From NCBI RefSeq assembly GCF_005144965.1, contig NZ_CP039704.1, forward strand, positions 1,782,001 through 1,846,000: a stretch of DNA of 64,000 nt, read 5' to 3'. Below, piece after piece: positions 36,516 through 46,665 of this stretch. The notes under the pieces are model-generated. The model ran no database searches and had not been told where the DNA came from. It was given only the letters and a program-made list of their open reading frames with translations. Numbering within the stretch: the first letter of the stretch is position 1; each line of letters begins with the position of its first letter. Source of the DNA: Hankyongella ginsenosidimutans. GTDB taxonomy: Bacteria; Pseudomonadota; Alphaproteobacteria; Sphingomonadales; Sphingomonadaceae. Position numbers and translations under genes: made by a program.

Positions 36516-39500
36516 TCAGGCGATCTGCGGCGCGAACAGGTCGCCGTGGATGCTGCTGAGCGTCGACGGGATCGCCAGATCGAACTGCGGCTCCGCATGC
36601 GCGAAGGCTGCAGACGACAGGGTTTCGGGTGCATCCGCGAACGCTGCGACGAGGAGGGTCGCAAGGTCGGCGCGCGGCAGAGCAGCGTCGCTGAACGGTG
36701 CTGCCTGTGCGGCGCCGCCGTCGCTGGGTGCCGTGCCGCTTTCGAACGCGCCGAGATCGATCCCGCCGTCGATCACGCGAATGAAGCCCTCGCCGCGTGC
36801 ATCGAACGGAACCGTCTCTTCGACGTCGCCATCATTGTCGAGGTCGAAGGTGTCGGCCGGCTCCACCAGGAAGCTGCCGGCGTCCTGCGCCACGCCGCCG
36901 TCGAGCAGCGCGACCGTCCGCACGGTGCCGCCGTTGTCCGCCAGTTCGCCGGTCGTCACCCCGTAGCCGTTCTGGACCAAGCTGTCGAAGATGTCGGCGA
37001 GCGCGACAAGGAAGGTGTCCCCATCGACGACCAAATTGTCGCCGCGGATGAAGTTGCCGCCGAACTGCACGTTGCCGGAGATATCGTCAGCGATATCCGG
37101 GTTGAATGCGGCGTTGGCGGTCACGATGGAATTGTTGAGCAGCGGGTCGCCGTCCGCATTGGCGGCATAGAGACCGCCGCCGACGTCTTCGGCGAAGTTC
37201 CCGGTGATCGTCGCCTGGCTGAGTGTCGTATTTCCCTCATTTCTGTCGATGTAGATGCCGCCGCCCACGGTCGCGCGGTTATCGGCGACGGTAAGGTTCG
37301 TGGCGTCGATGGCCGCCTCGAAGAGTGCGATGCCGCCCCGAAAGTGCCGGCCGCATTGTCGGCGACGGTAACGTTGGTCAGCGCCGCATCGACCAGGAAG
37401 GAGTCGATGTAGAGGCCGCCGCCATCGTTGTTGGCGTTGTTGCCCTCGATCGCGGTATTGACGATGGCGAGGCTGTTGAAGGTATCGCCAAACCCGGTGG
37501 CGTGGATGCCACCGCCGAAGTCGCCAAAGTTGCCGCTGATTTCTGAGTCAAGAATAACGGTCTGGGAGTCAGAGGCGTAGACGCCGCCGCCGTCGCGGCT
37601 CGTGTTGCCAAAGATCTGGCTGTTCTCGATGGTCAGCGTCGCAAAGTCGACCGCAACCCCGCCGCCGGCATCGTCAGCAGCGTTGCCGAAGATCGCGCTG
37701 TTGCGGATGGTCGCATCCGCACCGAAATCCACCAGCACGGCACCGCCCCAGTCGTTGCTGGCAAACCCGTTGGTCAGGTCAAGTCCGTTGAGAGTGACGA
37801 CCGTCTGCAGGCCGTCGCCCGGATTTTGGACGCGGAAAATCCGCGTCTGGCCATCGCCGTCGATGGTGATGTCCGAGATGCCGTCGCCGTCGATGTCGCC
37901 GTCGATCTCCAGCAGGCCGGACAGGGTGAGTTCCGGGGTGAAGTCGTTGAACGCATCCAGCGTGATTGTCCCACCGCTCAGGTCGGAATGGAAGGTGATG
38001 CGGTCGAACGTCGTGTCGTCGTTGCTGGCCAGGCCGATCGCCTCCCGCAGGCTGAGGCCGCCGCCATCCGACAGTTCGTCGGCCAGCGTGCCGCCGTCAT
38101 AGCCCTCGTCGCCGAGGGTGGTGACTTGGAAGCTGGGTACGAACGCGTTGATGCTCTCCTCAATGAACACGGTCTGGCCGTCGGCTTCATACTGGGTGAA
38201 GCTGTTGCCGAGGTACCAGACGCCCTGGTAGCCGGCGATCTGCTCGACATCGAACTGGCTGAGACCGGTCGCAACGACGCTCCAGGCCGTGCTGCTCTCG
38301 ATGCTGGTGTTGACGTCGATATTGTTCGGATCGCGGCCGATGATCAGCGGGCCGCCGCCGGTGATGGCCGGGATGTCGCTGGGGTCGAGGAACAGCACCG
38401 CCGGCGTGCTCGGCTGCAGGTAAATGCTCTCGACATTGTCGACGACTGCGCCAAGGTCGGTCAGGTCCGGGCTGCTCTGGTCGTTGAGCTGCACCTGGTC
38501 GAGACCCGTGAAGCCATCGACGAAATTGCCGTTGAAGGCGTTGAGGAGGATGATGTCGGCGCTGGGTGCCGATGTAGGTGTTGGATTGCCCGCTGAACAC
38601 GTCGATGACGAACTGGTCGCCGCTGACGGCAGAGGCGTCGATGGTCGAGCCGGTGCCGTACTGATAGAGCGCGCTGATGTAGCCGTCGGCGGTGTTGGAC
38701 TGGTTGGCGTTGAGGGTCACGCTGGTGTTGTTGCCGAACAGCTGGAAGCCGTCGATGTTGAGGAACGAGCCGAGCGCCTCGGCCGAAACGCTCTGGTCGT
38801 CACCGAAGATCTGCAGGAAGTCGCCGTCGCCGCCGACCCCACCGTCGAAGAAGTCCGTGCTGTCGATCTCGCTGGCCTGCGAGGACCAGATGCTGATTTC
38901 CGCGCCGCCGAAGAAAAGTCGGAGCCGTCGCCTGGATTGAAATAGATGTTGTGGCCGCCGGTCGTGACCGCATCGGCGCGGACGACCTGATTGCCGGCGT
39001 CGCCCACAACCGATCCCAAGCCTGTATCGAACAGCGCCTGCGAGATAAACAATTCCTGCGCACCATTGAGGCGGAAGGTCTCGAAGCTGGAGACATTGGC
39101 AAGGCTGGCCGCCGAAATCAGCCCATCGCCGCGAATGTCCAGCGTGTCGAAGCCAAGGTAGCCATTCAGGGTCGAAGCGCCGAGGTCGGCGCGGTTGAGC
39201 GTCACGATATCGTCGCCCTCACCACCGTTGAAGGTGTCCGCGCCGCCGTTGCCGTTGAAGTGGATGGAGCCGGTGACTGGCGCGCGGTTCACGTTGGTCG
39301 GCTGGCCGCTGACGAAATCGCTGCCGCTGCTGCCTTCCACGGTCAGGAAGCCAGTCTGCGAGGTCTCGACCAGTTGCCGGGAGACCGTCAGTTCGATGCC
39401 GGGCACATCCAGCCGGACGACTTCGATATTGCTCACCACATCGAACTTGCCCGCCTGCACACGCGCGGACGAGGTGAACGCGATGGTGTCAAGGAAGCTG

Positions 39501-39621
39501 CCGGTGCCGCCGACGATGCTGTCGAACGCCTGCAGGACGCCGGGCCGGAAGGAAAACAGGTTGTCTTCCGTGGACAGGCCAAGGAACGTATCCTGCCGCG
39601 AAGTGCCGAAAAGAATGCCAT
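36516..39621 (-). CDS. Giant secreted parallel beta-helix protein (CSLREAI-type)
   Basis: About 1,035 residues, acidic and rich in Gly, Asp, Asn and Thr, with no N-terminal signal peptide. The N-terminal part resembles the opening of RTX adhesins (ILFGTSRQDTFLGLSTEDNLF). A middle LSDGGGLSLREAIGLA segment is the CSLREAI motif of Pmp-like beta-helices. The C-terminal half is a chain of imperfect turns (SGNFGDFGGGIHATG, AIFGNAADDAGGGVAV). It ends ...HGDLFAPQIA, sharing the last four residues with the RTX protease at 52-55 kb. Probably exported by a type I system (inference). Frame changes near 38900, 38560, 37335 and at the N-terminus. The ATG at 39621 follows AGGGGAT. Confidence 0.75.
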
Positions 39622-39885
39622 GGTATCCCCTGTTGCAAAATGAAGGGGCGCGCCATACGCACGAAATCTTCCCCATCCGAAACGATCATACGCCAAGCGG
39701 CGAACTTTCGCCATAAGCCAAGGCGGGAATTGCGACGAAGGCGGGCCAGAATATTTCCCGGCCCGGGCCATAATTTTCTCGCAGCGTGGCCAGGCAGGCC
39801 GAATGCGGAAAAACATTGCGCTGGACATCTGGATTCTTGCGTGAACGGCGCTAGCATCGCGTCGCAAAGCTTCAGGGAGAACAGC

Positions 39886-41715
39886 ATGCGCGCCAATCGC
39901 CGCGAATTTCTTGCCACCGCCGCTGTCGCCGGCCTTGCCGCCGCCCTGCCGTCCTTCGCGCGGGCAGCCGACTCTGCGCCGTTCAAGGCCCTGCTCGACA
40001 CGATGGCGAACGATATCCTCAATCTGTCGCCGGAGACGGCCACCTCGCTCGGCCTCGACAGCGGCGCGCGCGCCGGGCTGAAGGCACACCTGTCGGACCG
40101 CTCGCTTGCCGCCGCCCAGGCGGACAAGCAGCGCGCCAAGGACTATGCGGCCAGGCTCGCCACCATCGACCGCGCCAGCCTCTCGGCCAAGGATGCGATC
40201 TTCTACGATGCCGTCAGCTATGCGACCGGGCTTGGCGTTGAGGGTGCGCCCTTTCAGTTCGGGGACGCCGGTTTCCAGTCGGGCCTGTTCGGCGGCGGCA
40301 CGCCTTATGTGGTCAGCCAGCAGAACGGGGCCTTCTCCGGCGTGCCGGAATTTCTCGACTCCCAGCACAAGATCGCAACCAGGGCGGACGCGGACGCCTA
40401 CCTGTCCCGCCTCGCCGAGCTTGCGCGCGCGCTGGACCAGGAGACGGCGCGCATTCAGCACGATGCCGGGCTTGGCGTCATTCCGCCGGCATTCATCCAG
40501 GCGACCATCCTGAAGCAACTGTCGGGCGCGCGGGCCATCCCGTCGGCGCAGCAGCGCATGGTGACCTCGGTCGCCGAGCGCGCCAAGGCGGCCGGCATCG
40601 CCGGCGACTGGGCCACGCAGGCCGACAAGATCGTCGCCGGACAGATTTATCCGGCACTCGATCGCCAGATCGCCGCGATTACCGCAAACAGCGCCAGGGC
40701 AACCATGGATGCCGGCGTCTGGAAGCTGCCGGACGGCGACGCCTATTACCGCTGGCTGCTGCGCGCCTCAACGACGACGACGCTGGACGCCGAGACCGTC
40801 CATCAGACCGGCCTCACCCAGTATGAGGAACTGACCGCGCGGATCGATAGCGTGCTGAAGTCGCAGGGGCTGACCCAGGGCACGCCGCAGGAGCGCATGA
40901 TCGCGCTGACCAAGGACCCGCGCTTCCTCTACCCCAACACGCCGGAGGGCCGCCACGATCTGATCGCCTACATCAACGGCCGCCTGTCCGGTCTGCGCCC
41001 GCTGCTGGGCAAAATGTCGAAGCTCGGCCTGAAGGCTGACGTGACGGTCAAGCAGGTGCCGGTGGACATTCAGGACGGCGCGCCGCTTGGCTACATGAAC
41101 TTTGCCGCGCTCGACGGTTCGCGCCCGGCAATCTACTACATCAACCTCAAGGACACCGGGAACTGGCCGCGCTGGACCATCCCGACCCTCACCGTCCATG
41201 AGGGCGTGCCGGGCCACACCTGGCAGGGTGCCTACCTTGCCGAGCACCACAAGGACTTGCCGCTGATGAGCTCGCTCATGGGCTTCAACGCCTTCGTCGA
41301 GGGCTGGGCGCTCTATTCCGAACAGCTTGCCGACGAAATCGGCTTCTACAAGGACGACCCGTTCGGCGAACTCGGCTATCTGCAGGCGATCCAGTTCCGC
41401 GCCTGCCGTCTGGTGGTCGACACCGGCCTGCACGCCAAGCGTTGGACCCGTGACCAGGCGATCGACTGGCTGGAAAGCCACAGCGGCCGCGCGCGTGCCG
41501 CCTGCACCAGCGAGATCGACCGCTACTGCGCCTCGCCTGGTCAGGCCTGCGGCTACAAGATCGGCCAGAACGAAATCCTGCGTCTGCGCGCCAAGGCGCA
41601 GACGGCGCTCGGCGCAAAGTTCGACCTGCGCGATTTCAACGACGCGATCGTCAGCACCGGCGGCGTGCCGCTGACCGTGCTCGAGACCGTGATCGACGGC
41701 TACATTAGAGCGTGA
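39886..41715 (+). CDS. DUF885 family exported protein (zinc-peptidase-like)
   Basis: 609-residue intact protein with a Tat signal (MRANRREFLATAAVAGLAAALPSFARA). DUF885 proteins look like gluzincin metallopeptidases: here the zinc motif is VHEGVPGHTWQ, followed by EGWALYSEQLADE as the third-ligand helix, plus YKIGQNEIL near the C-terminus. Substrate unknown. The ATG at 39886 has CAGGGAG upstream. The last residues R-A-stop come from a TTAGAGCGTGATG repeat end, the same extension as in EttA. Divergent from the beta-helix protein gene. Confidence 0.88.
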   Translation: MRANRREFLATAAVAGLAAALPSFARAADSAPFKALLDTMANDILNLSPETATSLGLDSGARAGLKAHLSDRSLAAAQADKQRAKDYAARLATIDRASLSAKDAIFYDAVSYATGLGVEGAPFQFGDAGFQSGLFGGGTPYVVSQQNGAFSGVPEFLDSQHKIATRADADAYLSRLAELARALDQETARIQHDAGLGVIPPAFIQATILKQLSGARAIPSAQQRMVTSVAERAKAAGIAGDWATQADKIVAGQIYPALDRQIAAITANSARATMDAGVWKLPDGDAYYRWLLRASTTTTLDAETVHQTGLTQYEELTARIDSVLKSQGLTQGTPQERMIALTKDPRFLYPNTPEGRHDLIAYINGRLSGLRPLLGKMSKLGLKADVTVKQVPVDIQDGAPLGYMNFAALDGSRPAIYYINLKDTGNWPRWTIPTLTVHEGVPGHTWQGAYLAEHHKDLPLMSSLMGFNAFVEGWALYSEQLADEIGFYKDDPFGELGYLQAIQFRACRLVVDTGLHAKRWTRDQAIDWLESHSGRARAACTSEIDRYCASPGQACGYKIGQNEILRLRAKAQTALGAKFDLRDFNDAIVSTGGVPLTVLETVIDGYIRA

Positions 41716-41763
41716 TGGCATCAGGTTGAGTCACGCCACCCCTCCCTCTGGGGAGGGGCGATC

Positions 41764-41882
41764 AGGGTCGTTGGTTTTGAAACCTCACCGCTCACCCTGA
41801 GCTTGGCGAAGGGATGAGCGGCTCGTGGTTCGTCCAGGCTCACCACGAGCGGTTTTTCCAAATGACCCACGACTCATTTTAG
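41764..41882. repeat. Short family B core element
   Basis: GATCAGGGTCGTTGGTTTTGAAAC and TTTTTCCAAATGACCCACGAC surround the CCGCTCACCCTGAGC...CACCACGAGCGG core. The gap 41716-42086 also holds an AT-rich stretch at 41900-41940 (CTATTATAATAATTG) that may carry the promoter for the next gene; no other gene is seen. Confidence 0.7.
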
Positions 41883-42086
41883 GGTCGACAGGCCGGCCCT
41901 GAAATTCTATTATAATAATTGTATCGCTATACACAGCATTCAGCATCATGGCTGAAAGATTGCTGTGCGCTTGTCGCGCCTTTATGGCCCGGCCCCATCG
42001 CATCCATGCATGTCTGCACATACTTGCATGATGAAGTGTCTATACATTTATTTCTACGAACCAGGGCGATACGGGAGAGTAATTAT

Positions 42087-43048
42087 ATGAACGCAACATT
42101 TGTCGATATTAAAACAACGCAGACTTCGTGGACATCAACAGAAGCAAGGCGGAATTCGACGCCATCTACACGAAGGACGACCCGCGGAGCTACTTCTCGG
42201 TGCTCGGTTCGCTCGACTATATGATCCCCGACATCGCCGCACCCATCACCCGGCAACTCTATGCCGCCTGGTCGGAGGCGTACGGCGGCGTGCCGACCGT
42301 GCTCGACGTCGGCTGTTCCTACGGCATCAACGCCGCCGTCCATCGCTATGCGCTCAGCTTCCGGTCGCTCCGGGCGCGGTATGCGCGTCGTGAGCTGATG
42401 ACCCTCGAGCCCCGCGAGGTCATCGAGCTGGACCGCCATTATTTCCGGAGCTGGCCCGAGGTCGGCATCGCCCGCATGGGCGGCCTGGATGCCTCAGCGC
42501 AGGCCATCCGCTATGCGACCGACGTCGGCCTGCTGGACTGGGGTTTCGTTGCGAACCTTGAAACCGAGCTGCCGACGCTCGCCATGGCCCGCCGCTTCCA
42601 GGGCGTCGACATCATCCTTTCGACCGGCGCCATCGGTTACATCACCGCGCGCACTTTCGAGCACCTGCTGATCGGCAAGCGTCGCCCGTGGGTCATCTCC
42701 TTCGCATTGCGCATGTTCCCCTATGCGGCGATCGAGGCGACGCTGGCGGCGCACGGTCTGGTAACCGAGAAGCTGCAGAACGCCGTGTTCGTTCAGCGCC
42801 GTTTCCGCGACAGCCAGGAGTTCGAGCAGTGCCTGGCCACGCTGGCGGAGCAGGGCGTCGACACCACCGAGTTCGAGGCGACCGGCCTGCTGCAGGCAGA
42901 ACTCTACGTCTCGCGCCCCGAGGAGGATGTCGCCGCACACCCGCTTGACTCGCTGGTGACCATCGTCAGTGGACGCAATCGCGCCACCGGTTTCCGCTAC
43001 GTGCATGTGCAGACCGATGAGGGCGCTCAGATCGGACTCGAGATGTGA
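42087..43048 (+). CDS. Class I SAM-dependent methyltransferase-like protein, family not recognised
   Basis: About 320 residues with a Rossmann SAM motif VPTVLDVGCSYGINAAVH. Later strands include GVDIILSTGAIGYIT and RPWVISFALRMFPY. The segment YTKDDPRSYFSVLGSLDYMIPD before the SAM motif suggests a lid region. Start ATG 42087 (after GGGAGAG) joins the main frame if one T is restored near 42128; a GTG at 42128 is the alternative. Substrate and pathway unknown; it stands alone between repeats and the phasin promoter. Confidence 0.7.
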
Positions 43049-43204
43049 TGCGAAGGTCGCCGAGTCGCAGCATTTCGGCGCATTCGGCCCGCCGCTGAAG
43101 CGCCGTGCGCGGCCATTTCGGCGCCTGCAAATCATGTGATCGATGTCATTCGCGCACTATCGTTTCAATACGCCTGGTCGGCGGATTTTTTCGCCCGACC
43201 ATGA

Positions 43205-43290
43205 TGCAATGCAGCATATTTGCCTTGACACTGCCGTCGATAGTCATATGTTGCAACGCAGCATAGAGGCCCGGAGTGCAGCATTTTTGC
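43205..43290 (+). promoter_or_regulatory. Phasin promoter with three repeated GCAGCAT operator sites (PhaR-like)
   Basis: A promoter TTGACA (43225-43230), 16-bp spacer, TATGTT (43247-43252) is flanked by near-identical repeats: ATGCAATGCAGCATA at 43204, TTGCAACGCAGCATA at 43251 and GTGCAGCATTTTTGC at 43276. PhaR repressors of PHB granule genes bind TGC-rich motifs of this type, so autoregulated phasin repression is plausible. Confidence 0.6.
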
Positions 43291-43333
43291 TACGGCGCCT
43301 GAGTAAGCCCGCCCCGTCAGCCAGGAGAAAAGC

Positions 43334-43842
43334 ATGACCACCGCCAAGACCAAGCCGACCACCCAGGCCATCGAGACCGCGCTGGAAGCCGGTCAAGAGC
43401 GTTTCGAGCAAGCCGTGAAGTCGGGTGCCGAAACCGCCACCAAGAACATGGAGCAGCTGATCACCTTCGCTCGCAAGCAGTTCGACGACAGCGTCGCTGC
43501 GCTGAACGAAGTGTCGGGCCTGTCGAAGGGCCACATGGAAGCGCTGGTTGCATCGACCCAGGCCGCGACCAAGGGCGCTGAAGCGCTGACCAAGGCCGCT
43601 GCCGACTACTCGAAAAGTCGATGGAAGAGCTGACCGAAACCATGAAGACCCTGACCTCGGCCAAGAGCCCGAAGGAGTTCTTCGAAGTGAACAACCAGGT
43701 CGCCAAGGCGAGCTACGACAACTTCGTCGCGCACACCTCGAAGTTCACCGAAATGTCGATCAAGCTGGTCAACGACGTGTTCGAGCCGATCTCGAGCCGT
43801 ATGGCCGTCGCCATGGACAAGTTCAACAGCCTCGGCAAGTAA
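43334..43842 (+). CDS. phaP: Phasin family protein (PHB granule-associated)
   Basis: About 169-residue amphipathic helical protein of the phasin family: KNMEQLITFARKQFDDSVAAL, SGLSKGHMEALVASTQAATKGAEAL, and the C-terminal SPKEFFEVNNQVAKASYDNFV and VNDVFEPISSRMAVAMDKF. One A is missing near 43614. Coats polyhydroxybutyrate granules. AGGAG precedes the ATG. Matches the presence of acetoacetyl-CoA reductase at 9.8 kb. Confidence 0.93.
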
Positions 43843-43866
43843 TACCAGTCTGCATTGATCGGAACC

Positions 43867-43898
43867 CATATCCCCTCCCGTTTACGGGAGGGGATATG
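43867..43898. terminator. 14-bp perfect hairpin downstream of phaP
   Basis: CATATCCCCTCCCG TTTA CGGGAGGGGATATG, 25 bp past the phasin stop. No T-run follows, so it may act as a weak terminator or be another member of the CCCCTCCC hairpin repeats. Confidence 0.5.
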
Positions 43899-43922
43899 AG
43901 TCAATCTTATCGCAGCTTGGTA

Positions 43923-44106
43923 TTAGAGCCTGATGACTTTAGGTTGACCCACACGCCATAGCGCGGTTGCACACGCGCCGCTCACCCTGAGCTCGGACAG
44001 AAGGGCTGAGCGGCGCGTGGTTCGTCCAGGCTCACCACGAGCGGACTTTACAGCCTGCTTCAGTGAAGATCGGAATGGCGATCCCATCCAATGTCATCAG
44101 ACTCTA
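43923..44106. repeat. Family B element (complete copy)
   Basis: Starts TAGAGCCTGATGACTTTAGG, ends CCAATGTCATCAGACTCTAG with matching terminal inverted repeats and TA at both ends. Fills part of the 470-bp non-coding gap between phaP and gcrA. Confidence 0.85.
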
Positions 44107-44272
44107 GTGTCCCGAATCTGAAATCCGTTACACCCGATATCAGGCGCGGTTGGATTTCAGATTCGAGAAGGACACTAGCAAGATATTGTTTCTCGTGTCG
44201 TTTTCGGAATCGAAGTTCGCGCACGAGTTCGATATCATGGTGTAGCGAACTTCGATTCCACGACACTAGCAG
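44104..44272. repeat. Two tandem hairpins bounded by TAGTGTC...GACACTAG
   Basis: The first unit (44104-44178) has ATCTGAAATCC / GGATTTCAGAT arms; the second (44173-44272) has GAATCGAAGTTCGC / GCGAACTTCGATTC arms. TAGTGTC begins the pair and GACACTAG ends each unit, so units share CTAG junctions. The left end shares CTAG with the family B element. Confidence 0.75.
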
Positions 44273-44295
44273 GCTGGTGAAAGCTCACATCTAAT
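44269..44295. repeat. Second copy of the 28-bp element (inverted)
   Basis: Reverse complement of the 28-bp element at 20104-20131, starting CTAGCAGGCTGGTGAAAG and ending CACATCTAA. It lies just beyond the gcrA stop codon. Confidence 0.7.
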
Positions 44296-44313
44296 GCAGC
44301 CGTCGATCACGCC

Positions 44314-44763
44314 CTATGCGCCCGGGCCGCGCACGGGCGGCATGTTGCCCGGCGGTCGCGGCGCGGCAGTTGCGCCTGATAGGCGACCGCGCAGTGCTCG
44401 CCGCAGTAGGGAAGCCCGGCTGTACCGGCTTGCCGCAGAAGTGGAAATCGTCGTCGCTCGGGTGGCCATGCGGCCACTTGCACACCCGGTCGTTCAGGTC
44501 GAGCAGGGTGACGCGCGCCGACTTGGCGGGCGGTGCCTTGGGCTTGCGCGGGGTGGGGGCAGCCGTGGGCGCTGCCGGTGCCTTCTTGGGTGCGGCCTCG
44601 GTCTTCACCGGCGACGGGCGCGCCTTCAGGCCCAGGCGGTGCGCTTTGCCGATCACGGCGTTGCGGCTCACGCCCTCGCCCAGATCATCGGCGATCTGGC
44701 TGGCGGAAAGCCCTTGTTCCCAGAGCTTTGCAGCTTTTCGATCCGTTCCGGCGTCCAAGACAT
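44314..44763 (-). CDS. gcrA: Cell-cycle regulator GcrA
   Basis: Sigma-70-associated transcription factor that acts at CcrM-methylated GANTC promoters. The N-terminal MSWTPERIEKL...LWEQGLSASQIADDLG...SRNAVIGKAHRLGL is the GcrA DNA-binding domain; a Pro/Ala linker precedes the C-terminal sigma-binding domain (CKWPHGHPSDDDFHFCGKP, YCGEHCAVAYQ). Single bases are missing near 44730, 44412 (CCCC) and 44353 (GGGG); with these restored the protein ends RGNMPPVRGPGA. Marks the organism as alphaproteobacterial. Confidence 0.93.
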
Positions 44764-44984
44764 ATCGTCGTCCTCAATTCTGGCCCTGCGGCCGTTTCGT
44801 CGCAGGGAAACACTGTTCGTGGGGCGGCGCGCCTGTCGGCCGATCCCCGGCTTGCGGCGCGCGCCGATCGCCACTAACCGTAGAGGCGATCCGCGAGAGG
44901 GTGCAACGGCTGAGCGTCGTCCGTCAGGGACCGTTCGCGCAAGGCCGCCGTCGCGAAGGCTCTTCTAGCGCCACAAGGGTAAGC

Positions 44985-45844
44985 ATGTCGATATCCAACA
45001 CCGATTTTGCGCAGGCTGCTCCGCGAGCGGCGACGGGGATGCGTTTCTGCCGTTCGGCAAGCCGCGCATCGCCTTCATCAACGCTGGCGGACTGTGGACG
45101 CTGTACCTCAAGGAGGTCCGGCGCTTCATGAAGGTACAGATGCAGACGGTCTGGGCCCCGGCTGCGACCACGCTGCTGTTCCTGTTCATCTTCACGGTGG
45201 CGCTGGGCCGGCAGGGCCGCATCGAGCTTGGCGTGCCGTTCGCCGACTTTCTGGCGCCGGGTCTCATCATGATGGCGATGCTGCAGAACAGCTTTGCCAA
45301 CACCTCGTCCTCGGTGCTCATCGCCAAGGTGCAGGGCACCATCATCGATATCCTGATGCCGCCCCTGTCCGCCGGCGAACTGATGATCGCCTTCATCGGC
45401 GGGGCCGTGACCCGCGCCGCCGCCGTCGGCGCGTCGATCGCGCTGGCGATGATGCTGGCGCCGAATGTGCACCTGCATGTCAGCCATGTCTGGGCGATCG
45501 TCTACTTCGGGGTGATGGGGTCGGCGATGCTGGGCCTGACCGGCGTGCTGACCGGCCTGTGGGCGGAGAAGTTCGATCACGCAGCGACCATCACCAACTT
45601 CGTCATCCAGCCGCTGTCGCTGCTCTCGGGCACCTTCTATACCATCGAGCGGCTGGGCGGCGTTTGGCACATGTTCAGCGCCGTCAATCCGTTCTTCTAT
45701 CTGATCGACGGTTTCCGCTATGGCCTGATCGGTGCCGCCGACAGCAATATTGCGGTCGGGGCGGCGGTTATCTTTGCGATCAATACGGTGCTGGCGGTGC
45801 TGACCTATGTGCTGCTGCGGCGGGGCTACAAACTGAAGGCGTAG
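44985..45844 (+). CDS. ABC-2 type transporter permease
   Basis: About 286 residues with six hydrophobic spans ([89 protein letters not shown] in part). The [10 protein letters not shown] and [16 protein letters not shown] motifs fit the YadH-like drug/lipid exporters. One base missing near 45042. The ATP-binding subunit, often adjacent, is absent here, so it must be encoded elsewhere. Eight bp before dcd. Confidence 0.88.
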
Positions 45845-45851
45845 ACTGACC

Positions 45852-46403
45852 ATGGTGATGTCCGACAAGTGGATCCGCCGGATGGCGCTCGAACAGGGGA
45901 TGATCGAGCCGTTCGTCGACCGCCAGCAGCGCCAGGGCTGCATTTCCTACGGGCTGTCGTCCTACGGCTACGACGCGCGCGTCGCCGACGAGTTCAAGAT
46001 ATTCACCAACGTCGACTCGGCGGTTGTCGATCCGAAGGAATTCAGCCCCAAGAGCTTTGTCGATCGCCAGACCGATGTGTGCATCATCCCGCCCAACAGC
46101 TTCGCGCTGGCCCGTACGGTCGAGTATTTTCGCGTGCCGCGCGATGTGCTGGTCATCTGTCTGGGCAAAAGCACCTATGCGCGCTGCGGCATCATCGTGA
46201 ACGTGACGCCGCTGGAGCCCGGCTGGGAAGGCCATGTGACGCTCGAGTTTTCCAACACGACGCCGCTGCCCGCGCGCATCTACGCCAACGAGGGCGCGTG
46301 CCAGTTCCTGTTCCTGCAGGGCAACGAGCCCTGCGAGGTCTCCTACGCGGACCGCGCCGGCAAATACATGGGCCAGCAAGGCGTGACCCTGCCGAAGCTG
46401 TAG
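45852..46403 (+). CDS. dcd: dCTP deaminase
   Basis: Converts dCTP to dUTP plus ammonia for thymidylate synthesis. 183 residues, intact: [20 protein letters not shown], the active-site [13 protein letters not shown] segment, [20 protein letters not shown], and [13 protein letters not shown]. Probably cotranscribed with the permease gene just upstream. Confidence 0.96.
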   Translation: MVMSDKWIRRMALEQGMIEPFVDRQQRQGCISYGLSSYGYDARVADEFKIFTNVDSAVVDPKEFSPKSFVDRQTDVCIIPPNSFALARTVEYFRVPRDVLVICLGKSTYARCGIIVNVTPLEPGWEGHVTLEFSNTTPLPARIYANEGACQFLFLQGNEPCEVSYADRAGKYMGQQGVTLPKL

Positions 46404-46617
46404 CGCTGCGACGCGCCGGCTTTCGCAGGCCGCCTCAGCGCAGGCTGGTATAATCGCTGCGAGGGCGTAGGCGAATATGCCCCTTCCGGCTTCCCGGAAA
46501 AATTGAACCGGCATTATTTGCCCGCATGCCAGCAACGAGCAGTGGGTAAACGCCCGTAATTGCCAAATTTCTCCACAGAGCGTCCCGCATCCTGTGCATG
46601 CAACCATCGATTATTTT

Positions 46618-46633
46618 TGGCACGCAAATTGCT
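46618..46633 (+). promoter_or_regulatory. Sigma-54 (RpoN) promoter
   Basis: TTGGCACGCAAATTGCT matches the sigma-54 consensus TGGCACG-N4-TTGCW at every conserved position, with the GG (46619-46620) and GC (46631-46632) dinucleotides spaced by 10 nt as required. It lies 33 bp upstream of the ATG at 46666 with GGAGG between. It is the only such match I noticed in the window. Confidence 0.75.
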
Positions 46634-46665
46634 CGGAAATACTGCGCAGCATTGGAGGCGGCACC

